Virus record (IMG/VR): IMGVR_UViG_3300032362_000034
Span: 1-36,138 of that record
Length of the DNA stretch: 36,138 bases
From: a virus
Reading direction: 5' to 3' (one strand)
Shown here: one piece after another, positions 7,654 through 12,672 of the stretch
Layout of the letters: the number at the start of each line of letters is the position of its first letter
How positions within the stretch are numbered: position 1 is the stretch's first letter
Notes under the pieces: model-generated
Seen by the model: only the letters and a program-made list of their open reading frames with translations
The model's database searches: none
Told to the model about the DNA's origin: nothing
Program-made: the position numbers and the translations under genes

Positions 7654-7683
7654 TTGACGAAGGTGCGGCACTTTGTTTAGTAT
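7654..7683 (+). promoter_or_regulatory. Rightward early promoter
   Basis: TTGACG (7654-7659), an 18-base spacer and TAGTAT (7678-7683). It stands back to back with the leftward promoter and 18 bases before ATG 7702. Confidence 0.65.
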
Positions 7684-7701
7684 GGCGTTACGGAGGTTTA
7701 C

Positions 7702-7926
7702 ATGAACAACTCTATTGGCGCCTTGTGGAAAAGGTTGGGGAAAAACGGGGAGTACTTATCAGGTAATGTGGTTGTGGACGGTAAAAAAATAGAAATTGTT
7801 GTATTTTTAAATGATAAGGGCGAAAACGAAAAAAGGCCCGATTATAGAATATATTTATCTGATAAGAGTATAAGCCATGATACAAAAGCGAGTTATGACG
7901 TAGGAGGTGGCGAGGGAATATTTTAG
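7702..7926 (+). CDS. DUF736-like small protein
   Basis: A 74-residue protein behind GGAGG. It starts with IGALWKRLGKNGEYLSGNV and has a later KRPDYRIYLS motif. This pair, GxxxKxGxYxGxV followed by PDYRI, is the signature of the DUF736-like family common in phages and mobile elements. Its function is unknown; the fold is thought to be a small beta barrel. It is the only gene between the rightward early promoter and a terminator, so it is probably made early and in quantity. Confidence 0.7.
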   Translation: MNNSIGALWKRLGKNGEYLSGNVVVDGKKIEIVVFLNDKGENEKRPDYRIYLSDKSISHDTKASYDVGGGEGIF

Positions 7927-7949
7927 GTTTGTTTTGATATGAGTTTATT

Positions 7950-7988
7950 ACTTCCGGTATATAGGCGTGCTATACCGGAAGTTTTTTT
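7950..7988 (+). terminator. Rho-independent terminator after the DUF736-like gene
   Basis: A 12-bp perfect stem (ACTTCCGGTATA / TATACCGGAAGT) with a 9-base loop and a run of seven T. It lies between the first early gene and the replication genes, so expression of the latter needs read-through, antitermination or an unseen promoter. Confidence 0.85.
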
Positions 7989-8013
7989 CATTTCGCGGAT
8001 GGGGGTGAGTGGT

Positions 8014-8778
8014 GTGAAGTGGTTTAAGCATGATACTGATGCCAGCTTTGATGCGAAGGTAAAAAAACTTATTTTCCGCCACGGAGCAGTTGGGTATGCT
8101 GTATACTTTCACTGCCTCGAGCTTATAGCTGGGAATATAAGTGAAACTGACATAACATTTTCGCTGGAACATGACTATGAGACGATAGCTGACAACTTAA
8201 AAATTCCCGGGGACGAAAATAAAAATTCTGCGGACACGGTGGCCGAAATTATTGCAACACTTGTTGAACTTGGATTGTTTGAAGTAAAAAATGATAGAAT
8301 TTGCTGCTTAAAATTGTTGTCCAGGCTAGATACATCCATGACGTCTAATTCTTTACTTAGAAAGACTATATCAAGCGCAAAGGAGAGTCATGACTCAGTC
8401 ATGACTGAGTCATGCAAGAATAGAATAGATAAGAATAGAATAGATAAGATAAATATATACTTGAGCGAGTTTGATACCCTTTGGGACTTATGGCCAAGGA
8501 AGGTCGCAAAGAAGGCGGCCGAGAAAGCTTTTATTTCTGTCAGAAAGAAAGGAATTGAGTTTGATACATTATCCAGATGCGCTGACAGATATTTGACTGT
8601 TTGCAAGCGGGATATGCGACCAGAAAAATTTATTCTGCACCTTGCAACCTTTTTGAACTCGCGGTATATTGAGTATATGCAAGAACCTTGCGTGTACGAG
8701 CCTAAGCTGTGTGTGCCTGATGATGGCATGGCGGAAATTGTCGCCCGGCACAACGAGAGCATCGAGGAGGTTATATGA
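8014..8778 (+). CDS. Replication initiation protein (DUF4373 N-terminus)
   Basis: A 254-residue protein. Residues 1-110 match the DUF4373 (Lin1244/Lin1753) type: KWFKHDTDASFDAKVKKL, then GAVGYAVYFHCLELI, a winged-helix-like domain of phage replication initiators. A charged linker follows, with the repeat KNRIDKNRIDK. The C-terminal part (FDTLWDLWPRKVAKKAAEKA onward) resembles the helicase-loader end of phage O-like proteins. GTG 8014 is chosen because DUF4373 proteins usually begin at MKWFKHD and GGGGGTGAG stands just before; an upstream ATG lies inside the terminator. It likely loads the DnaB helicase encoded at 12.7 kb. Confidence 0.8.
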   Translation: MKWFKHDTDASFDAKVKKLIFRHGAVGYAVYFHCLELIAGNISETDITFSLEHDYETIADNLKIPGDENKNSADTVAEIIATLVELGLFEVKNDRICCLKLLSRLDTSMTSNSLLRKTISSAKESHDSVMTESCKNRIDKNRIDKINIYLSEFDTLWDLWPRKVAKKAAEKAFISVRKKGIEFDTLSRCADRYLTVCKRDMRPEKFILHLATFLNSRYIEYMQEPCVYEPKLCVPDDGMAEIVARHNESIEEVI

Positions 8779-9308
8779 CGCTCACCTACACTGCCGCTGA
8801 CATTACGGCACTACGACCCTGTCCCGACTGGACCCAGGTGCGTGTCGAACGGACGATGCGTGGCCGCGCGCTCACGCTCGCGCAGATGTTGCGCCTACGC
8901 TCCGTCCCCGCTGCCGACAGGGTCTGGCTCGGATGTCGATTGATGAGCCCAGCGCAACGGACTCGCTGGCTGACCGTTGTCGTACAACGCGCTGTTGAGA
9001 CGCACGCCCTCCACTGCGGGGTCCCGGAGGTCGAGACATGGGCACAGCTTTGGCTATCAGGAGCGGATCGTTCCGCAGGCTCCGCCTGGGACGCCTCCGC
9101 CGCCTCCACTGCCTTTGCCGCCTTTGCCGCCTTTGCCGCCTGCGCCGCCTGGGCCGCCGCCGTCTCAGCCTCAGCCTCCGCCGCCTCCACCGCCTGGGCC
9201 GCCGTCTCCGCCGCCAGGGCCGCCGTCTCCGCCTTCAGTGGCGCTGCCGCTGAGCGTAAGCGCCAGGTGCGCGACATGGTGGACATCCTTGAGGAGGCGG
9301 CAGCATGA
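8775..9308 (+). CDS. GC-rich Ala-repeat protein, probably recently acquired
   Basis: A 177-residue protein whose ATG overlaps the previous stop. Residues 1-100 resemble the N-terminal part of a phage/mobile-element family of unknown role (ALTLAQMLRLRSVPAADRVW). Residues about 100-160 are low complexity: Ala in runs broken by Phe, Trp or Ser. GC content and codon choice (GCC, TCC, CGC) differ sharply from the AT-leaning neighbours on both sides, which suggests transfer from another genome. Proline-rich and minus-strand open frames over the same bases are by-products of the repeat. Confidence 0.65.
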   Translation: MTLTYTAADITALRPCPDWTQVRVERTMRGRALTLAQMLRLRSVPAADRVWLGCRLMSPAQRTRWLTVVVQRAVETHALHCGVPEVETWAQLWLSGADRSAGSAWDASAASTAFAAFAAFAACAAWAAAVSASASAASTAWAAVSAARAAVSAFSGAAAERKRQVRDMVDILEEAAA

Positions 9309-9382
9309 CTATCCCCGAGGTGCTGGCGGTGTTTGTGCTTGTCATTGCAGTTTTTGTCATGCTTACAACCGGCCCCCGATGA
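9305..9382 (+). CDS. 25-residue single-pass membrane peptide
   Basis: Begins at ATG 9305, overlapping the stop of the Ala-repeat gene (ATGA), with GAGGAGG six bases upstream. It translates to a short polar start (MTIPE) and one hydrophobic helix up to MLTT, ending GPR. The good binding site and coupled start argue for real translation. No family is recognised. Confidence 0.5.
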   Translation: MTIPEVLAVFVLVIAVFVMLTTGPR

Positions 9383-9389
9383 GGGGCTT

Positions 9390-9473
9390 ATGCGGATGCG
9401 CATAAGAGATGTTAGGTCTATTCTTGCAAGGTTCAATAAATCGAACCTTGACTGCGAAAGGAGTTGTAAATGA
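9390..9473 (+). CDS. 27-residue basic peptide spanning the cassette junction
   Basis: ATG 9390 follows GAGGGG, and its stop overlaps the next ATG (ATGA). The peptide is Arg/Lys rich. The predicted cassette boundary (G9411) falls inside it, so its front half belongs to phage DNA and its back half to the cassette leader. It may be a junction by-product rather than a gene. Confidence 0.3.
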   Translation: MRMRIRDVRSILARFNKSNLDCERSCK

Positions 9474-9679
9474 TTGGAGATGTTACGATTAACGGGAATC
9501 AAGTCTACGTCGAAGTGAATGAAAAAGGCACTTTGCGAAAACTCCCAAAACCAAACCAGTGGAGGCTTCTCAGGCTTTTGGTATTGAAGGCTTTTGGAAA
9601 ATACAAGCATCCACAAGAGGTTATCGAGTACCTAACAACTGCTTCAACTGGACAGCCGGACAAGCCGTCTGCCAGTTAA
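9470..9679 (+). CDS. Cassette-1 hypothetical protein
   Basis: A 69-residue protein with AAGGAG six bases before ATG 9470. The first 22 residues look like beta strands (VTINGNQVYVEVNEKG), followed by a helix with KPNQWRLLRLLVLKAFGKY. It ends in a polar Ser/Thr/Pro tail. The tail and stop (9677-9679) fall inside the attC site, as is usual for integron cassettes. No known family. Confidence 0.6.
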   Translation: MIGDVTINGNQVYVEVNEKGTLRKLPKPNQWRLLRLLVLKAFGKYKHPQEVIEYLTTASTGQPDKPSAS

Positions 9680-9692
9680 GCAAATGTTCGTA
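9630..9692 (+). other. attC site 1
   Basis: R'' ACCTAAC (9630-9636), spacer AACTG, L'' CTTCAACTGG, a loop, L' CCAGTTAAG, spacer CAAAT and R' beginning GTT (9686). L'' and L' pair perfectly apart from one extra C in L'', the extrahelical base that IntI reads on the folded bottom strand. The R' after the cut (TTCGTA) belongs to the next cassette. Confidence 0.85.
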
Positions 9693-9749
9693 ACTGCGTT
9701 ACACCGACAAAGCGCCAAGTTTTTGGCACAGATTAAACGGAGGTAGAAG

Positions 9750-9926
9750 ATGCCTGTTTTCAGATCAGAAGATGTTAAAGATTGGAACGACAACAGAAAG
9801 AAAGAAGAGTGTTTATGGTGCTGGGGCCATGGCTACGGTAATTGTGACCTGTGTGTTTTACACAATGGTGCCAAAAACACCGAACAACAGGTTCAAGCGG
9901 ATAGTCCCTCCGGGCCTACCGCTTAA
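9750..9926 (+). CDS. Cassette-2 zinc-finger-like protein
   Basis: A 58-residue protein from ATG 9750 with GGAGG seven bases upstream. It has one compact Cys cluster, C21xxC24 and C32xxC35 with a Trp/Gly/His-rich turn between, likely a zinc site. An Asp/Asn/Lys-rich N-terminus precedes it. The stop (9924-9926) lies inside attC 2. A longer frame overlapping it (9772-10017) has no binding site and crosses the attC, so this one is preferred. Confidence 0.65.
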   Translation: MPVFRSEDVKDWNDNRKKEECLWCWGHGYGNCDLCVLHNGAKNTEQQVQADSPSGPTA

Positions 9927-9939
9927 CCAAATGTTGGAT
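9879..9939 (+). other. attC site 2
   Basis: R'' ACCGAAC (9879-9885), spacer AACAG, L'' GTTCAAGCGG, a loop, L' CCGCTTAAC, spacer CAAAT and R' GTTGGAT (9933-9939). The arms pair except for the one extra C, at the same place as in site 1. The G in R'' departs from the consensus but complements the C in this cassette's own start. Confidence 0.87.
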
Positions 9940-10017
9940 GGACGCTTTAACCGCATAAAACCTGCGGTTTTACACGGATACGCGCCAAGTTTTTGGCAGG
10001 GATTAAAGGGGGAATAA

Positions 10018-10290
10018 ATGAAGATAGAAATTGAAGTCACAGAAGATGAAGTAAAAAGTGCAATTGAGCGCAAAATCAAAACAGCAATAGCAGAACACGC
10101 AAACGGGTATTGGGTTGAACAGGGCATAAAGGACACAATAAAAAAGCATTGGCAGGATACGGTTGAAAAGCTTGTAAAAGAAGAGGTGGAAAACTCACCA
10201 AAAATGCGGGACATGATTCAAAAATCCCTTGAAAACAAGATCAGGGCGCAGTTGAATGTCATGTTAAAAGAGAAGAAACCTGACAACTGA
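10018..10290 (+). CDS. Cassette-3 helical protein
   Basis: A 90-residue protein behind AAGGGGG. Almost all of it is predicted helix with many Lys and Glu: EVTEDEVKSAIERKIKTAI, a central GYWVEQGIKDTIKKHW, then a coiled C-terminal half. No Cys and no membrane segment. Its stop is in the left half of a broken attC (10278-10299). Likely a small cytoplasmic dimer; function unknown. Confidence 0.65.
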   Translation: MKIEIEVTEDEVKSAIERKIKTAIAEHANGYWVEQGIKDTIKKHWQDTVEKLVKEEVENSPKMRDMIQKSLENKIRAQLNVMLKEKKPDN

Positions 10291-10299
10291 TTCAAGCCG
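10278..10299 (+). other. Broken attC, left half only
   Basis: R''-like ACCTGAC, spacer AACTG and L''-like ATTCAAGCCG are present in the right order, but no L' or R' follows. The DNA runs straight into the next gene leader (GTATTG...CAATAC hairpin, then CACGGA). A deletion between two cassettes would produce this, leaving them to move as one unit. Confidence 0.65.
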
Positions 10300-10350
10300 T
10301 GAACGCGTATTGCTTGATGCCAATACACGGACGGCGAACGGAGGGAAAGT

Positions 10351-10656
10351 ATGCATATAAACCAGAATGATCTGGAGCATCTAAAAGACATGATGCAACA
10401 AGGGAAACTGACAGCCGATGAAGCAAATATCCGCAAAGTGGAAATGCAGCGTGTTTTGTTAGTTATTGGAGCTGTGCCAGCAAGCGTTCGCAAGGCACTT
10501 AATGCAGGAGTAAAAGCCGGGAGGCTGGAACACAAAAAGCGAGACGGTAGAAAGCCGGAAGTGTTTTACAAAAAAGGGTTTGAATATATTGCAAATGCAG
10601 AGCGCAATCAATATGAGCGTGATTGCGTTAAGGCAATATCAGTAGTGTGCATCTAA
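10351..10656 (+). CDS. Cassette-3 second protein
   Basis: A 101-residue protein behind GGAGGG. It begins with an acidic/Gln-rich helix (NQNDLEHLKDMMQQGKLTADEA); a helical middle follows, ending VRKALNAGVKAGRLEHKKRDGRKPEVFYKKGF. That last stretch, a small helix and a basic turn before a strand, is reminiscent of a winged-helix nucleic-acid binder. This is only a visual impression. The stop (10654-10656) falls in the R'' box of attC 4. Confidence 0.65.
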   Translation: MHINQNDLEHLKDMMQQGKLTADEANIRKVEMQRVLLVIGAVPASVRKALNAGVKAGRLEHKKRDGRKPEVFYKKGFEYIANAERNQYERDCVKAISVVCI

Positions 10657-10700
10657 CAATGAGTTCAAGCGGACTAAAGCCGCTTAACTCAATGTTGGAT
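10651..10700 (+). other. attC site 4 (complete, textbook form)
   Basis: R'' ATCTAAC (10651-10657) fits RYYYAAC; spacer AATGA; L'' GTTCAAGCGG; 7-base loop; L' CCGCTTAAC; spacer TCAAT; R' GTTGGAT (10694-10700) fits GTTRRRY. Arms pair with a single extra C. The layout is very close to the attC of aadA-type resistance cassettes. Confidence 0.92.
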
Positions 10701-10758
10701 GGACGCTTTAGCCGCGTAACTTGTTACGCGGACACGCGCCAAATTGGTGGAGGATTTT

Positions 10759-10968
10759 ATGATGGAAATGTTTTGCCCAAAATGTGGTTCGATGTGTAGA
10801 AGTGTAAACCTTAGTTTTGGCGCTATTAGTAATGCTCCAGAAAAATGGGGTGAGGCGTGCATGAATGGATTATGTGGCTGGAAGAATTATCAAATACAAA
10901 CAAAAATTACTAATAACACCGGCGCGCTCGCGTACGTAGATGTGTCAATTTTTGATAACGACATCTAG
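10759..10968 (+). CDS. Cassette-4 zinc-ribbon-like protein with shared C-terminal tail
   Basis: A 69-residue protein starting at ATG 10759 (ATG 10762 is the alternative), with GGAGG five bases upstream. FCPKCGSMC at the start and ACMNGLCGW in the middle supply five Cys for a zinc ribbon. The last 12 residues (AYVDVSIFDNDI) are nearly identical to the end of the unrelated DUF4116-repeat protein at 21961, and the DNA likeness continues past the stop into the AGGAGG of the next gene. The tail was probably exchanged between the two genes. Confidence 0.65.
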   Translation: MMEMFCPKCGSMCRSVNLSFGAISNAPEKWGEACMNGLCGWKNYQIQTKITNNTGALAYVDVSIFDNDI

Positions 10969-10972
10969 GAGG
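10946..10972 (+). repeat. Stop/RBS module, copy 1
   Basis: 27 bases identical (in reverse complement) to the core of two copies at 21954-21984 and 22905-22935. It holds the last codons IFDNDI, a TAG stop and AGGAGG, which serves as the binding site for the gene at 10980. About 15 bases upstream of it are also alike in the 21.9 kb copy. Confidence 0.85.
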
Positions 10973-10979
10973 CCGGCGA

Positions 10980-11198
10980 ATGTTGGGGAAAGCAAAAGAG
11001 CAGCAAATTAGGGTGGTGTTACAAGAAATACTAATGTCGGCTCAAAACCATCCGCTTTTCTCCGGGTGGCAGGATGAAATTACTATAGAAAAAGTGATTG
11101 AAGCCGGCGGAGATACTTGTTTTGTTACTTGTGACGTCGCCTGGAAGGCAAAAGAAGCTTTGGAGCTGCTAACCCCAGAGCACCCGGAGGGGCTATGA
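10980..11198 (+). CDS. Small hypothetical protein
   Basis: A 72-residue protein; its ribosome binding site is supplied by the repeated stop/RBS module. Sequence is helical at the start (KAKEQQIRVVLQEILMSAQ) and then alpha/beta with two Cys (DTCFVTCDVAWKA). Its end overlaps the next ATG (ATGA). No family is recognised. Confidence 0.65.
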   Translation: MLGKAKEQQIRVVLQEILMSAQNHPLFSGWQDEITIEKVIEAGGDTCFVTCDVAWKAKEALELLTPEHPEGL

Positions 11199-11383
11199 CG
11201 TGTAAAAAGTGCGGGAGAGAAATGGATTGGTGCGGGGTTAGTCGAAAATTAATAACTCGTGGGAGAGAAAAAGGGCATAGCCGCATAATTGATTTTTATA
11301 CTTGTGTTTGTTTTTCTAAAAACCAGGAGGAGGAGGGGGATTGTGTTGTACAAACAGCTGAGAAACTACATGACACTGTATAG
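11195..11383 (+). CDS. Small zinc-ribbon protein
   Basis: A 62-residue protein with GGAGG before ATG 11195. CKKCGREMDWC at the N-terminus and CVC with a later Cys suggest one zinc site; between them is a basic stretch (SRKLITRGREKGHSR). Likely a small nucleic-acid or protein-binding early protein. Its last 14 bases overlap the next small frame. Confidence 0.6.
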   Translation: MTCKKCGREMDWCGVSRKLITRGREKGHSRIIDFYTCVCFSKNQEEEGDCVVQTAEKLHDTV

Positions 11384-11453
11384 GCTGGGTCGCATATCGC
11401 GCCTGGAACTTGTCGCGGCAATTGCGCTATGGCAGCGAGGGTGCGGAAAATGA
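11370..11453 (+). CDS. 27-residue microprotein with ELVAAIALWQR motif
   Basis: ATG 11370 to TGA 11453, whose ATGA overlaps the next gene. The core SRLELVAAIALWQRG nearly repeats the core of a 37-residue frame on the other strand at 21770-21883. Conservation at two distant loci in one genome argues that it is translated, although the binding site here is weak. Confidence 0.5.
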   Translation: MTLYRLGRISRLELVAAIALWQRGCGK

Positions 11454-11788
11454 AACTGACCGCAAAAAAAGCAAAAGAGCGCGAGCTTTTAATTTGGAAT
11501 TATTGTAAGGAGCATCCAGTTTTTTCTATAGACCATTTACCGTATGCAATAAAAAAGCTAATTAAAAATTATCCAAACAAGTCTCCCTTGTGTGCTTTTT
11601 TTAGGCCATCAATTAATGTTAGGGGCAGTTGCCGGAACTGCCCTATTTTTAAGCCACACACATCTACGCTTAGCTGCGCATATTATTCAGCCTGGGTTTC
11701 AGCCAAAACTCCGCAGGCACGTATTAAAGCGGCTGAAGTTCTTGCAAGCCTTCTTTTGGCTTGGGAGGCGCCTGATGATGAAGCCTAG
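11450..11788 (+). CDS. Hypothetical early protein with Cys pairs
   Basis: A 112-residue protein. ATG 11450 overlaps the preceding stop and is preferred to an in-frame ATG at 11429 without binding site. N-terminal helix with KKAKERELLIWNYCKEH, then a central CAFF...GSCRNCPIF...SCAYY block that could bind metal, and a helical end (AAEVLASLLLAWEA). The codons for GSCRNC coincide with a terminator-like hairpin (11623-11650). Function unknown. Confidence 0.6.
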   Translation: MKLTAKKAKERELLIWNYCKEHPVFSIDHLPYAIKKLIKNYPNKSPLCAFFRPSINVRGSCRNCPIFKPHTSTLSCAYYSAWVSAKTPQARIKAAEVLASLLLAWEAPDDEA

Positions 11789-12089
11789 TGATGCAAAAAT
11801 ATACGTAGTAACGATGTACCGAGGCGGTAACCGCGAGCGCCACTCTTATGTGCTTGGAGTATTTTCGACACAGCAGAGAGCTATTACTGCCGCGCGCCGC
11901 GAGCTAAGTTTTCGATCAGGGAAATATGTCCCGGAAATACTTGAGATGCTTATAAACAATGTGAGTGAAGCATACAGTTTACCCTTATTGCCAAAAGATT
12001 TTCCAATAGTATACAGTTATATTGACTATTTTGAAATAGAACACTATCTTTGCGATGGAGAAGTTGGTGATAAAACGGAGGAAATATGA
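11775..12089 (+). CDS. Hypothetical early protein
   Basis: A 104-residue protein beginning at ATG 11775 (next ATG 11778), with GGGAGG six bases before it and a 14-base overlap with the previous gene. It starts with a strand (KIYVVTMYRGG), then YVLGVFSTQQRAITAARRELSF, which looks like a small alpha/beta fold. The C-terminal part is acidic. It overlaps the next ATG by four bases. No family recognised. Confidence 0.6.
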   Translation: MMKPSDAKIYVVTMYRGGNRERHSYVLGVFSTQQRAITAARRELSFRSGKYVPEILEMLINNVSEAYSLPLLPKDFPIVYSYIDYFEIEHYLCDGEVGDKTEEI

Positions 12090-12289
12090 ATTTGCTATTT
12101 ATGGTAGCTAATATTCTAGCGGTTGCGTGGCTATTCTGTATGTGCATTTCGATGAAAATTATTTACCTAGCTCAACTGAGCCGTGTAACCTGGAGGAATG
12201 TTATTTTGTGTTTTGGGACACTCATAGCAGAGATTGCGATTTTAGTTGCTTATTTTATTACAGCGTTTGTGGCAATTCAATTGCTGTAG
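12086..12289 (+). CDS. Two-helix small membrane protein
   Basis: A 67-residue protein behind CGGAGGAAAT. Residues about 3-27 and 38-66 are hydrophobic, with a short basic loop (SRVTWRN) between, so both ends are probably on the same side of the membrane. In a block of early genes such proteins often act in superinfection exclusion or host takeover, but nothing here shows that. Confidence 0.6.
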   Translation: MNLLFMVANILAVAWLFCMCISMKIIYLAQLSRVTWRNVILCFGTLIAEIAILVAYFITAFVAIQLL

Positions 12290-12341
12290 CGTGGGTTTTC
12301 ACAGTGGCGATATTTGTAAACTACAAAGGAGACCTGAGAAT

Positions 12342-12638
12342 ATGAGCAACACAGTTGCAACCGAGGATAGTAGCGATGATGGACCTCAGTGGCTTGAGTG
12401 GATGATCGAAGACGATGTAGACGAGCGGATTATGTGGGAATTAAAGGATCGAGCAAATGGGTGTGCTAAATGTTCACACCTAATGGGGAGTAAAAATCCT
12501 GCGGTGTTTTCTTGCATCAAATTAAAGATTAAATTGATGCTTGAATCAGATATGTGTTTTTGTCATTACGTCAGACAGCGCGGGGCGTTTCAAAAAATTA
12601 TTGTCCGGCCAGGATGTTTGGGCTATAATGCTCGGTGA
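12342..12638 (+). CDS. Hypothetical Cys-containing protein
   Basis: A 98-residue protein from ATG 12342, preceded at some distance by AAAGGAGA. The first 40 residues are acidic (TEDSSDDGPQWLEWMIEDDV). The rest has CAKC, then three more Cys (FSC, MCFC) and ends with a basic strand. It could bind zinc or an iron-sulfur cluster; the spacing is not diagnostic. It lies directly before the helicase gene. Confidence 0.6.
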   Translation: MSNTVATEDSSDDGPQWLEWMIEDDVDERIMWELKDRANGCAKCSHLMGSKNPAVFSCIKLKIKLMLESDMCFCHYVRQRGAFQKIIVRPGCLGYNAR

Positions 12639-12672
12639 GAACAGAACAGTTCATGGAGGGCGGGGGAATACC

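Larger units (their letters stand above)
9412..10968 (+). mobile_element. Integron-type gene cassette cluster (CALIN-like) in the phage
   Basis: Predicted cassettes, cut between G and TT of each R' box: cassette 1 at 9412-9686, cassette 2 at 9687-9933, cassette 3 at 9934-10694 (two genes, a fusion) and the start of a fourth from 10695. Each holds one or two plus-strand genes whose stops lie in or at the following attC. Cassette 1 starts with TTAGGT and its R'' is ACCTAAC, an exact complement once the G is added. Cassette 2 starts TTCGTA with R'' ACCGAAC (CGAAC pairs GTTCG). Cassette 3 starts TTGGAT with R'' ATCTAAC (six of seven, one wobble). No integron integrase is in the window. The right end is blurred: the last gene runs into a repeated stop/RBS module without its own attC. 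Confidence 0.85.

Noticed and set aside
7939-8013. N-terminal extension of the replication initiator from ATG 7939
   Set aside because: That start lies just ahead of the terminator stem and its codons run through the hairpin; family members begin at MKWFKHD.
8786-9616. Long minus-strand frame (276 residues) and proline-rich plus-strand frame over the Ala-repeat gene
   Set aside because: Both follow from the GC-rich triplet repeats of the real gene; neither has a convincing binding site, and the minus frame crosses attC-array DNA with several plus-strand genes.
9772-10017. 81-residue frame in the cassette region
   Set aside because: No ribosome binding site, runs through attC 2, and overlaps a better-supported 58-residue zinc-finger-like gene (9750-9926).
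10974-10990. A further attC R' box at AATGTTGGGG near the start of the gene at 10980
   Set aside because: No matching R'' or paired arms upstream; the bases are the start codon region following the stop/RBS module.
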